A DNA stretch of 32,577 nt from JACTMI01 sp964618415 (GTDB taxonomy: Bacteria; Acidobacteriota; Thermoanaerobaculia; Multivoradales; JAGPDF01): NCBI GenBank assembly GCA_964618415.1, contig CAZUAT010000039.1:1-32577 (forward strand), read 5' to 3'. This document shows positions 7,058 to 13,647 of the stretch, one piece after another. Under the pieces are notes generated by a model. It saw nothing but the letters and a program-made list of their open reading frames with translations. It did not search any database and was not told where the DNA came from. Position numbers and translations under genes: made by a program. Position 1 is the stretch's first letter, and every line of letters begins with the position of its first letter.

Positions 7058-8569
7058 ATGAACAAGTCGCCGATGCAGTTCGTGGAGGGCGTCGCCCGGG
7101 TGATCGCCGAGCGGCCGCGCCTCGAGTTCGGGAGCGCCTGGGAGTATGCGCCCGCTCCGGAGGCCACCGACCACGTCCGCATCGAGGATCGCTACGGCCT
7201 GTACATCGACGGTCACTTCGTCGAGCCGCGTTCGGGTCGCTGGTTCACGACCATCAACCCGGCCACCGAGGAGGTGCTCGCCGAGGTGGGCGAGGCCGGC
7301 CCGGAGGACGTCGATGCGGCGGTTCACGCCGCCGAAGCCGCCGGTCGCAAGGTCTGGAGCCGCCTCTCCGGCGCGGAGCGCGGCAAGTACCTGTTCCGCA
7401 TCGCCCGGCTCCTGCAGGAGAAGGCGCGCGAGTTCGCGGTGCTCGAGACGCTGAACGGTGGCAAGCCGATCGCCGAATCGCGCGACGTCGACCTGCCGCT
7501 GGCCGCGGCGCACTTCTTCCACCACGCGGGCTGGGCCGACAAGCTCGGCGATGCGTTCCCGGGGCGCCAGCCGCGGCCGCTGGGCGTCTGCGGACAGATC
7601 ATTCCGTGGAACTTCCCGCTGCTGATGGCGGCCTGGAAGATCGCCCCGGCGCTCGCCTGCGGCAACACCGTGGTGCTGAAGCCGGCCGAAACGACACCGC
7701 TCACCGCGCTGCACCTCGCGCGCCTGTGCGACGAGGCGGGCCTGCCGCCGGGGGTGGTCAACATCCTGCCCGGCGCGGGCGAAACCGGAGCCGCCCTCGT
7801 GCAGCATCCGGGCGTCGCCAAGATCGCCTTCACCGGTTCGACGGAGGTCGGAAAGCTGATCCAGCACGCGGTGGCCGGCAGCGGCAAGCGGCTCACCCTG
7901 GAGCTCGGCGGCAAGGCGGCCAACATCGTCTTCGCCGACGCCGCCCTCGACCAGGCGGTCGAGGGGATCATCCGCGGCATCTACTTCAACCAGGGGCACG
8001 TCTGCTGCGCCGGTTCGCGGCTGCTGGTCGAGGAGTCGGTGGCCGAGGAGCTGATCGCCAAGCTCGACTGGCGGATCCGCTCGCTGCGGGTGGGCGATCC
8101 GCTCGACAAGAACACCGACGTGGGCGCCATCAACTCGCGCGCGCAGCTCGAGAAGATCCGCGAGCTGACGCAGGCCGGCGTCGAAGAGGGCGCCGAGATG
8201 CATCAGTCGGCCTGCTCGCTGCCGGCACGGGGCTACTTCTTCCCGCCGACCTACTTCACCGGCGTCGCGCAGTCGCACCGCATCGCCCGCGAGGAAATCT
8301 TCGGTCCCGTGCTCGCGGTGATGACCTTCCGCACTCCCGACGAGGCGATCGAGAAGGCGAACAATCTGCCGTACGGCCTGTCGGCGGGCGTCTGGACCGA
8401 CAAGGGCGCGAAGATCTTCGCCATGACCCGTCGCCTGCGCGCCGGCGTCGTGTGGGCCAACACCTTCAACAAGTTCGACCCCACCAGCCCGTTCGGCGGC
8501 TACAAGGAGTCCGGCTTCGGCCGCGAGGGCGGGCGGCACGGGCTCGAGGCCTATCTCACCTTCGACTGA
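7058..8569 (+). CDS. NAD(P)-dependent aldehyde dehydrogenase, catalytic half of an ALDH16-like pair
   Basis: A 503-residue soluble ALDH with all catalytic features: general base Glu282 in LELGGK, nucleophile Cys316 in NQGHVCCAGSR, Asn in IPWNFP at about 182-187, and the cofactor motif FTGSTEVG at 258-265. The N-terminus (EYAPAPE at 29-35) and the NQGHVCC form match the ALDH found beside deoC in actinobacteria and the first domain of bacterial ALDH16. The likely substrate is acetaldehyde from DeoC (inference from context). The ATG at 7058 was chosen because the -10-like TAAGAT lies 8 nt upstream; frames further upstream overlap the SMUG1 promoter region. It is followed by a PH-like gene and then the non-catalytic partner. 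Confidence 0.92.
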   Translation: MNKSPMQFVEGVARVIAERPRLEFGSAWEYAPAPEATDHVRIEDRYGLYIDGHFVEPRSGRWFTTINPATEEVLAEVGEAGPEDVDAAVHAAEAAGRKVWSRLSGAERGKYLFRIARLLQEKAREFAVLETLNGGKPIAESRDVDLPLAAAHFFHHAGWADKLGDAFPGRQPRPLGVCGQIIPWNFPLLMAAWKIAPALACGNTVVLKPAETTPLTALHLARLCDEAGLPPGVVNILPGAGETGAALVQHPGVAKIAFTGSTEVGKLIQHAVAGSGKRLTLELGGKAANIVFADAALDQAVEGIIRGIYFNQGHVCCAGSRLLVEESVAEELIAKLDWRIRSLRVGDPLDKNTDVGAINSRAQLEKIRELTQAGVEEGAEMHQSACSLPARGYFFPPTYFTGVAQSHRIAREEIFGPVLAVMTFRTPDEAIEKANNLPYGLSAGVWTDKGAKIFAMTRRLRAGVVWANTFNKFDPTSPFGGYKESGFGREGGRHGLEAYLTFD

Positions 8570-8587
8570 ACCGCATCGCGATGGCCC

Positions 8588-8604
8588 CCGTCGGCTTCCG
8601 ACGG
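8588..8604 (+). other. Perfect 7-bp hairpin between ALDH and PH-like genes
   Basis: CCGTCGG-CTT-CCGACGG lies 19 nt after the ALDH stop and before the PH-like start. There is no T-run after it, so it is not a classical intrinsic terminator; it could lower read-through or protect the upstream mRNA end. Confidence 0.45.
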
Positions 8605-8642
8605 CGAACTGCCTGTCGAGGACCGAACCACGGGGAGGAGCC

Positions 8643-9089
8643 ATGTCGATGTTTGCTGCCAACTGGGAGGAGATGTCCCGACTCGTGGCGGCGGCGGTCA
8701 GTTCGCACCTCGCCCCCGGCGAGGAACTGACCGGCGTCGTCTACGCGCACCAGCCGAAGCTGTTCTCGGTGGAGCTGTTTGCCGTCGGTGTTGCGGCGGA
8801 TCGGCTGCTGCTGGTCCCGGTCGATCGTCGCTGCCAGCCCGCCGGGCCGCCGATTTCGATCCGGCACGGCGAGCTGACGGACTGCTCGGTCTGGGGCCGG
8901 GGCGGCGGTGTGGCGGCATTTCTGTCGGAGACCGCGGACCAGCAGCTGCGCTTCACTGCGCAGGGCCGCAAGTTCAAGCTGATGGCGCTGGGCGGCAACT
9001 GGTTCGAGAACGCGCTGGCCGGGCCGACCCAGCGCCAGGGGCTCGAGCGCCTGGTCGAGTTCCTGCTCGCCGCGCGGCCTGCCCGCTGA
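8643..9089 (+). CDS. PH-like domain protein of the deoC-ALDH region
   Basis: A 148-residue soluble protein with an alternating strand pattern (LTGVVYAHQPKLF, ADRLLLVPVD, LRFTAQGRKFKLMAL) followed by a C-terminal helix (QRQGLERLVEFLLAA). This looks like the bacterial pleckstrin-homology-like fold. No signal peptide or catalytic motif is visible. GGGGAGGAG at 8632-8640 is a strong ribosome binding site. The ATG at 8643 is very close to it, and the ATG at 8649 (third residue) would be better spaced, so the true start may be six bases later. It sits between the catalytic and the non-catalytic ALDH genes, which suggests a role with them; fold assignment is moderate and function unknown. Confidence 0.7.
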   Translation: MSMFAANWEEMSRLVAAAVSSHLAPGEELTGVVYAHQPKLFSVELFAVGVAADRLLLVPVDRRCQPAGPPISIRHGELTDCSVWGRGGGVAAFLSETADQQLRFTAQGRKFKLMALGGNWFENALAGPTQRQGLERLVEFLLAARPAR

Positions 9090-9138
9090 CCGCCGGTTTA
9101 CCCCCCGGCACCTGGGCCCGGCCGGAGGCTGTGCGCGC

Positions 9139-9144
9139 TACAAT
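9139..9144 (+). promoter_or_regulatory. -10-like hexamer TACAAT of the ALDH-like pseudoenzyme gene
   Basis: TACAAT, close to the sigma-70 consensus, ends 10 nt before the ATG at 9155 without a Shine-Dalgarno sequence. This gene therefore probably has its own leaderless transcript besides any read-through from the ALDH/PH genes. Confidence 0.5.
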
Positions 9145-9154
9145 CGGCAGCCCG

Positions 9155-10015
9155 ATGTCGCTCCCGGTACCCAAGACCTACAAGCTGTTCCTGGGCGGCG
9201 AGTTCGTCCGCTCGGAGTCCGGGCGCGCCGACCCGGCCGTCGACACGAAGGGCCGGCACCTGGCCAACATCTGCCGTGGATCGCGCAAGGACTTGCGAGA
9301 CGCGGTCGGCAAGGCGCGCGATGCGGTCGGCAAGTGGTCGGGGGCGACGCCGTATCTGCGCGGCCAGATCGTCTACCGGATGGCGGAGATGCTGGAGGGG
9401 CGTGCTGCGGCGTTCGAGACGACGATCCGGGCGACGTCCGGCGCCTCCGCGGCGGCGGCACGCAAGGAGGTCCGCGCCGCGATCGACCGGATCGTCCACT
9501 ACGCCGGCTGGGCGGACAAGACGACGACGCTGCTGTCGTCGGTCAATCCGGTGGCATCGAACTATTTCGATTTCTCGGTGCCCGAGCCGATGGGTGTGGT
9601 CGGCATCGTGGCTCCCGAGTCGCCGGGCCTGCTCGGGCTGGTCTCCCACGTGCTGCCGGTGATCGTGACCGGCAACAGCTGCGTGGTGCTGCTTTCGGAG
9701 CGCGACCCGCTGCCCGGTCTCGAGTGGGCCGAGGTGCTCGCCACCAGCGACCTTCCGGGTGGCGTCGTGAATCTCCTGTCCGGTCGTCGCGACGAGCTCG
9801 TGCCGCACCTCGCGCGGCACATGGACGTCAATGCGCTGTCGCTGTCGGGCCTCGCCCCGGAACTGGCTCGCGCGGCGCGCCAGGATGCCGCGGTCAACGT
9901 CAAGCGCACGCCCGACGTCGACGTGGCCGACTACTACGCCACCCCGCCCCGCAGCCTCGACCTGATCCGCCAGTTCGTCGAGATCAAGACGACCTGGCAT
10001 CCGGTCGGCTGGTAG
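9155..10015 (+). CDS. Truncated ALDH-like protein lacking the catalytic domain (ALDH16 second-domain type)
   Basis: A 286-residue protein that follows the ALDH fold through its N-terminal, cofactor-binding half (KTYKLFLGGEF, RGQIVYRMAEMLEG, AGWADKTTT, PEPMGVVGIVAPE, VVLLSERDPLP, SDLPGGVVNLLSG). It then stops with FVEIKTTWHPVGW: there is no ELGGK glutamate and no catalytic cysteine. In place of the cofactor GSTEVG motif it has LSLSGLAPELA. This is not a chance truncation, because the same short form with the same TWHP ending is a known neighbour of deoC and ALDH in actinobacteria, and bacterial ALDH16 carries a non-catalytic second domain. The likely role is dimer partner or regulator of the ALDH at 7058 (inference). 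Its 3' end overlaps the convergent gene by 32 bases. Confidence 0.85.
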   Translation: MSLPVPKTYKLFLGGEFVRSESGRADPAVDTKGRHLANICRGSRKDLRDAVGKARDAVGKWSGATPYLRGQIVYRMAEMLEGRAAAFETTIRATSGASAAAARKEVRAAIDRIVHYAGWADKTTTLLSSVNPVASNYFDFSVPEPMGVVGIVAPESPGLLGLVSHVLPVIVTGNSCVVLLSERDPLPGLEWAEVLATSDLPGGVVNLLSGRRDELVPHLARHMDVNALSLSGLAPELARAARQDAAVNVKRTPDVDVADYYATPPRSLDLIRQFVEIKTTWHPVGW

Positions 10016-10421
10016 CGAGCGGCTCCTCCGCCTTCACGGCCCGGAACTCGGCGACCACCGAGGGCTGGATCAGGTGCAGGAGCGTGAAAATGCCGAGCAG
10101 GGTGCCCATCGGCAGATTGTGCAAGGTCAACGCCGCGATCACGACACAGAAAGTCCAGGCTTTGCGTCGGGCGATGCAGCGGCCGGCCAGGATGTGGAGA
10201 GCGATGTTGCCGGCCAGCAGAACGCCGAAGAAGAGGGCGATCAGGGTCAGTATCGGCGCGAAGATCGCCAGCTCGCGCGCCGCCGCCGGATCGCCCCGCG
10301 GCAGCAGAATGCCGAACATCAGCCCGAGGACCCCGAAGACGAACAGCCCGACCAGGGCCAGAATGCCGGCGTAGACGTAGTGACAGATCGCGAGGATCTG
10401 CCGGGCGGAGTCGCTCTCCAT
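9984..10421 (-). CDS. Small integral membrane protein, unrecognised family
   Basis: A 145-residue protein with hydrophobic segments at about 10-38 (ICHYVYAGILALVGLFVFGV), 52-77, and a hairpin through 85-118. The C-terminal signature LPMGTLLGIFTLLHLIQPSV is followed by a polar tail. The pattern of three to four helices with a G-T-x-L-G-x-F-x-x-x-x-L-x-x-P end recurs in small bacterial membrane proteins of unknown role. The ATG at 10421 is supported by TAGGGT ending 6 nt upstream. The last 30 or so residues are clearly related to the short frame at 11660-11800 on the other side of the DUF5671 operon. Function not known. Confidence 0.72.
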   Translation of the reverse strand: MESDSARQILAICHYVYAGILALVGLFVFGVLGLMFGILLPRGDPAAARELAIFAPILTLIALFFGVLLAGNIALHILAGRCIARRKAWTFCVVIAALTLHNLPMGTLLGIFTLLHLIQPSVVAEFRAVKAEEPLATSRPDARSS

Positions 10422-10427
10422 GCGTCG

Positions 10428-10433
10428 ACCCTA
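10428..10433 (-). promoter_or_regulatory. -10-like hexamer TAGGGT of the membrane protein gene
   Basis: TAGGGT on the minus strand ends 6 nt before the ATG at 10421, which places transcription start on or next to the start codon. Confidence 0.45.
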
Positions 10434-10483
10434 CCTTTCCGGGCTCCGCCCGAAGCGAGGTCTTCGAGACCCCGGGCGGAACC

Positions 10484-10924
10484 TCAATCGCACGGCTTCT
10501 CGTCCCGCCCTTCGTCGACCTCGAACTCGTAGCAGTGGCGGCCTGCCGGATGGGTCCAGAAGTCGGGCTTGCGGTCGGCGGGTTGGGGTGGAGAGGCGAG
10601 AGCGAACTCGGCGCACAGACGGAAGGCGCGCGGGCCCGTGACCTCGTAGCCGAACAGTTCGTGGGATTCCGGGTCGACCCGCACGGGTCGGGCCCAAGGT
10701 TGGCCGGCGAGACCGGCGAAGCTGTCTGGAAGTTCGTTTTCCCGCTGCAGGTGGCTCCGAATATCTCTGTCCAGGGCCTGCAGCGCCTCGACCCGCTGGG
10801 CGTCGAGGCGTTCGAGGCGGAGTTTTCTCGGCGAACCGATATGGGCGAGCGCGGCCGCGATGCCACCTGCCACAGCCAGGCTTGCGGCGAGCGCCCACAG
10901 GGTGCGGCGTCGATCGGTCGCCAT
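10484..10924 (-). CDS. Hypothetical membrane-anchored protein, partner of DUF5671 protein
   Basis: A 146-residue protein with one N-terminal membrane helix (about 9-28, LWALAASLAVAGGIAAAL) after a basic MATDRRR start, then a helical stretch (LDAQRVEALQALDRDI) and a small C-terminal domain. The layout recalls proteins read beside DUF5671 genes, with the late conserved block FWTHPAGRHCYEFEV. The N-in helix plus extracytoplasmic domain also looks like a pseudopilin, but no prepilin cleavage motif is present. The ATG overlaps the preceding stop by one base (TGATG at 10922-10926), so translation is coupled to the DUF5671 gene. Role unknown. Confidence 0.7.
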   Translation of the reverse strand: MATDRRRTLWALAASLAVAGGIAAALAHIGSPRKLRLERLDAQRVEALQALDRDIRSHLQRENELPDSFAGLAGQPWARPVRVDPESHELFGYEVTGPRAFRLCAEFALASPPQPADRKPDFWTHPAGRHCYEFEVDEGRDEKPCD

Positions 10925-11565
10925 CACCGTGCCTCCCGTTCCTCGATTCGCAGGTCGGTCAGGTAGTACCCGAAGGCACCGCCCGCCAGCACGGCGACGG
11001 TCAGCGCCTTCAGCAGGAAGCGGGTGGTCAACTCGCCACCGAGCGCGTTGTAGACCAGTGTTGCCACGTCGGCCAGCAGCGTGGTCGCCGCCACATAGAG
11101 TGTGAGGTAGGTCAACCACTTCCGCACGCGTGACGAACGCTTGGTCGGCTCCGCCCGGACACTGCGCTCCAGGCTGCGCGACAGCAGCAGGAACACGGGA
11201 AATGCGACGACGATCCAGGCCACGGACCAGCGGAGCGATTCACTGGAATCCCGGTAGTAGCCGTCCGCGACCGGATCGGGAAAGGCACTGTTGATCAGGT
11301 CGAAGATCAGCGAGCCCAGGTGCCAGCACCACAGGTAGAGGGATGTGAACAGGACGAGGTACAGGAATGCCTCCCGCGCTGACAGATAGACCCGTCGACG
11401 CGGGACCGGCAAGGGAAGGCCGGCATCGACGAAGCCACCCAGCGCCTCGGTAACCTCTTCGCGGCGCCATCCGGCGCTGTGAAGCGCCGGTTCGATCTGC
11501 TCTCGCGACACACCGCGCAGCAGTGCTTCCTCGACGAAACGGGACAACCGATCCTCGACAGCCAT
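10924..11565 (-). CDS. DUF5671-type membrane protein with N-terminal UBA-like helical domain
   Basis: A 213-residue protein. Residues about 2-48 form a short three-helix module (RFVEEALLRGVSREQIEPAL then WRREEVTEALGGF) resembling the UBA-like module common ahead of DUF5671. From about 60 the DUF5671 signature LSAREAFLYLVLFTSLY begins, followed by membrane helices at about 68-88, 115-133, 150-172 and 180-203. The role of this family is unknown. The start has GAGGAGGAG seven bases upstream and TAGGAT (11592-11597) further up. It is the first gene of a two-gene coupled operon with the 146-residue protein. Confidence 0.82.
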   Translation of the reverse strand: MAVEDRLSRFVEEALLRGVSREQIEPALHSAGWRREEVTEALGGFVDAGLPLPVPRRRVYLSAREAFLYLVLFTSLYLWCWHLGSLIFDLINSAFPDPVADGYYRDSSESLRWSVAWIVVAFPVFLLLSRSLERSVRAEPTKRSSRVRKWLTYLTLYVAATTLLADVATLVYNALGGELTTRFLLKALTVAVLAGGAFGYYLTDLRIEEREAR

Positions 11566-11591
11566 GGCAGCTCCTCCTCGAAGACTGTCGG

Positions 11592-11597
11592 ATCCTA
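11592..11597 (-). promoter_or_regulatory. -10-like hexamer TAGGAT of the DUF5671 operon
   Basis: TAGGAT on the minus strand lies 26 nt before the ATG at 11565, with a GAGGAGGAG Shine-Dalgarno sequence in between. This is the leadered counterpart of the leaderless promoters in the window. Confidence 0.45.
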
Positions 11598-11659
11598 GCA
11601 GGACAGCTTCTGAGCTCGCGCGGACTCCTGGTGTGTGCCGGCACGCGTCGCCGAGTCGC

Positions 11660-11800
11660 TCAGTCAGCAGTGCGAGAGGCCTTGGCGGCTTCGAACTGTG
11701 CGATTGCCGTCGGCTGGGTCAGGTGGAGGAGGCTGAAGATTCCGAGCAGGGTGCCGAATGGGGCGCTGAGCAGCGCCAGCGCGGCGGCGTCGCTGTCCAT
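11660..11800 (-). pseudogene. Remnant or short paralogue of the 145-residue membrane protein
   Basis: Within the otherwise gene-poor 11566-11889, the minus strand can be read from an ATG at 11800 to a TGA at 11660 as 46 residues. These include APFGTLLGIFSLLHLTQPTA and a short polar end. This matches the C-terminus of the protein at 9984-10421 (LPMGTLLGIFTLLHLIQPSV), and the DNA is visibly alike as well (10056-10110 against 11709-11757). The membrane helices that should precede it are missing: upstream in frame there is only a charged stretch (SRWQEQPSALRSRV). It is most likely a decayed duplicate, less likely a short functional peptide. Confidence 0.5.
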
Positions 11801-11852
11801 CGGCACGACTCTGCTGCGGAGCGCGCTCGGCTGCTCCTGCCATCGAGAGAGG

Positions 11853-11858
11853 TAGACT
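11853..11858 (+). promoter_or_regulatory. -10-like hexamer TAGACT of the dienelactone-hydrolase-like gene
   Basis: TAGACT ends 31 nt before the ATG at 11890. The leader holds AGGAGGT (11879-11885) four bases from the start codon. Confidence 0.4.
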
Positions 11859-11889
11859 GAGACTTCACCCCGCGAGCGAGGAGGTCGTC

Positions 11890-12780
11890 ATGGAGAGTTT
11901 CCGGCGCAGCGTGTCGATGGTGCTGCCGATCCTGGGGATGCTGGTACTGCCGGGCTGCGCGCCCGAGAGGGCGGCCGAGATCACGGCTGCCGACGCCGGG
12001 CACGCCGACCGCATGGCGCACGAGCACGCGGGGGAGGCGCCGGTGGCCTCGCCGGCGGCCCAGCTGGCGCCGCGCCGGGCGGTGCGCGGCACGGAGGTGG
12101 CCTACGCCGAGCTCGACGGCAAGCCGGTGCGCGGCTACCGTGTCGAGCCGGCAGAGATGACCGAGAGCGGCACCGCGCTGCCGGGCCTGATCGTCATCCA
12201 GGAGTGGTGGGGGCTCAACGACAACATCCGCGCCATGGCCGACCGGTTTGCGGGCGAGGGCTACGTCGTGCTGGCCGTCGACCTGTACGAAGGAAAAGTG
12301 GCGGCGACCTCCGACGAGGCGCTCGCGCTCATGCAGCAGGCGCTCGGCGACCCGGCTCGGCTGACGGACAACCTGCGCCAGGCGCACGGCTATCTCCGGG
12401 AGACGGCTGGGGCCTCGAAGATCGGCGTCGTCGGCTGGTGCTTCGGGGGCGGCTGGTCGCTCGCCACCGCACTGGCGCTCGGCGATGAAATCGACGCCGC
12501 GGTCATGTACTACGGTCGCACGGTCGACGACCGCGCCGAGCTGGCGAAGCTCCAGGCGCCGCTGCTCGGGCTGTTCGGCGGTGCCGACGAGGGGATCCCG
12601 GTCGCAGGGGTGCGGGCCATGGAGGCCGCCCTGCACGAACTCGGCAAGCAGGCGGAGATCGTCATCTACGACGGTGCTGACCATGCCTTCGCCAATCCGA
12701 GCGGCGAGCGCTACCAGCCCGACGCGGCGACCGATTCCTGGCGGCGCACGACCGAGTTCTTCGAGCGCCACCTGCGCTGA
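11890..12780 (+). CDS. Exported dienelactone hydrolase family lipoprotein
   Basis: A 296-residue alpha/beta hydrolase. The N-terminus is a lipoprotein signal: basic start, hydrophobic stretch 9-20, and lipobox LPGC with Cys23. A His/Ala-rich linker runs to about 65. The catalytic domain carries QEWWGLNDNIR at about 104-114 and the nucleophile Cys184 in GWCFGGG. Asp233 is in FGGADEGIP and His265 in DGADHAF, which gives the Cys-Asp-His triad of dienelactone hydrolases. The substrate is probably a lactone or ester in the periplasm or outside the cell. Dienelactone hydrolases of aromatic degradation are cytosolic, and no such pathway genes are nearby, so the name indicates family only. AGGAGGT precedes the start. 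Confidence 0.88.
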   Translation: MESFRRSVSMVLPILGMLVLPGCAPERAAEITAADAGHADRMAHEHAGEAPVASPAAQLAPRRAVRGTEVAYAELDGKPVRGYRVEPAEMTESGTALPGLIVIQEWWGLNDNIRAMADRFAGEGYVVLAVDLYEGKVAATSDEALALMQQALGDPARLTDNLRQAHGYLRETAGASKIGVVGWCFGGGWSLATALALGDEIDAAVMYYGRTVDDRAELAKLQAPLLGLFGGADEGIPVAGVRAMEAALHELGKQAEIVIYDGADHAFANPSGERYQPDAATDSWRRTTEFFERHLR

Positions 12781-12789
12781 GCGCGGGCG

Positions 12790-13272
12790 CTACTCGCCGC
12801 GGTGCTGGGGGTAGAAGTCGAGCGGCACTCCGTGCAGCTTGGCCAGCAGGACGATCTGTCCGGTGTGGTAGCTCATGTGCTCGACGGTGTGGAACAGGGC
12901 GCGGAAGCCCTCCAGTTCGTACTTCTGGATACGATGGCGGCGCTGCAGGTCCGCGGCGGTCAGCCGGGCGACCACGGCGCGGCAGCGCTCCACGGTCGTA
13001 CGCAGGCGCGCCAGCAGCTCGGCCTTCGGCTCGCCCTCGCGGACCGCGAACTCAGCGTCGCGGTGGCGTTCGAACGGCTCGCCGCCGAGTCCGGCCAGCA
13101 CCCACTGGCTGAGATTGCCGTGCAGATGCACGAGCAGGTTGGCGATGGAATTGCTCGTTTCGTTCGGTCGCCACCAGACCTGCACCTCGTCGAGCGGCTC
13201 GACGGCGGCGCCGATCTTGCCCATGTACTCGCTCCAGTAGTGATCCGCGAATCCGATCAGGCGGCTGTCCAT
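12790..13272 (-). CDS. DinB-fold (DUF1572-type) protein
   Basis: A 160-residue four-helix-bundle protein. The metal-site histidines of the DinB/YfiT superfamily are visible: one in LLVHLHGNLSQW at about 47-58 and two in HTVEHMSYHTGQI at about 127-139. Members include bacillithiol- and mycothiol-dependent transferases and many uncharacterised proteins, so the reaction is unknown. It is cytosolic, with no signal peptide. The ATG at 13272 has GGAGGAG five bases upstream and TAAGCT (13291-13296) as a likely -10. It is convergent with the hydrolase gene and divergent from the GIY-YIG gene. Confidence 0.83.
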   Translation of the reverse strand: MDSRLIGFADHYWSEYMGKIGAAVEPLDEVQVWWRPNETSNSIANLLVHLHGNLSQWVLAGLGGEPFERHRDAEFAVREGEPKAELLARLRTTVERCRAVVARLTAADLQRRHRIQKYELEGFRALFHTVEHMSYHTGQIVLLAKLHGVPLDFYPQHRGE

Positions 13273-13290
13273 GGTGCTCCTCCAGGGCCG

Positions 13291-13296
13291 AGCTTA
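13291..13296 (-). promoter_or_regulatory. -10-like hexamer TAAGCT of the DinB-fold gene
   Basis: TAAGCT on the minus strand lies 18 nt before the ATG at 13272, leaving a leader of about 12 nt that contains the GGAGGAG ribosome binding site. Confidence 0.4.
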
Positions 13297-13335
13297 CGGG
13301 AGTCGGGAGCGTCGCCGGCAGGCCGTCGCGCCGAG

Positions 13336-13341
13336 TAGGAT
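13336..13341 (+). promoter_or_regulatory. -10-like hexamer TAGGAT of the GIY-YIG gene
   Basis: TAGGAT ends 6 nt before the GTG at 13348, with no ribosome binding site. It lies in the short gap divergent from the DinB-fold gene. Confidence 0.5.
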
Positions 13342-13347
13342 CGTCCG

Positions 13348-13647
13348 GTGCCGTACGTCTACCTGCTGCGCTGCCGCGACGGTTCGCTCTATGCCGGCGC
13401 GGCGATCGACCTCGAGCGCCGCCTCGGTGAGCATCAGGCGGGCCGGGCCGCCCGCTACACGCGCAGTCGCCTGCCGGTACAGCTCGTCTGGTCGCGCGAG
13501 GTCGACGACTGGAGCGCCGCGCTGCGCGAAGAGGCGCGCATCAAAGCGTTGCGCCGGTCGGCCAAGGAGCGACTCGTTCAGTCGGAGTCGCTCCCGGTCG
13601 CCGGCGCAACCGATTCCGGACACAGCAGCGGTCAGCGCGCGGGATAG
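13348..13647 (+). CDS. GIY-YIG domain protein (UPF0213/YhbQ type)
   Basis: A 99-residue single-domain GIY-YIG protein. The motif reads YVYLLRC at 3-9 and SLYAG at 13-17, a common variant of GIY/YIG in which the Tyr residues are kept. The catalytic Arg region DLERRLGEHQ follows at about 21-30, and the acidic residue is in LREEARIKAL at about 59-68. The family has nuclease-like active sites and is linked to DNA repair or structure-specific cleavage, but the cellular role of these short proteins is unclear. The last 30 residues are non-conserved. Start: a GTG with TAGGAT six bases upstream. The 3' end overlaps the convergent gene by 16 bases. Confidence 0.87.
   Translation: MPYVYLLRCRDGSLYAGAAIDLERRLGEHQAGRAARYTRSRLPVQLVWSREVDDWSAALREEARIKALRRSAKERLVQSESLPVAGATDSGHSSGQRAG

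Noticed and set aside
5725..8730. Plus-strand open frame of about 1000 codons crossing PilZ, SMUG1 and ALDH
   Set aside because: It crosses three genes that all have intact family motifs in other frames; the translation is Arg/Ala/Gly-rich noise.
9155..10015. Short ALDH as a frameshifted pseudogene
   Set aside because: No ALDH catalytic sequence follows in any frame (the DNA after 10015 encodes a membrane protein on the other strand), and the TWHP ending is a known natural C-terminus of this short form.
12780..12791. Short dyad AGCGC-GG-GCGCT between convergent genes
   Set aside because: Only 5 bp, no T-run, and such GC dyads are expected by chance at this composition.
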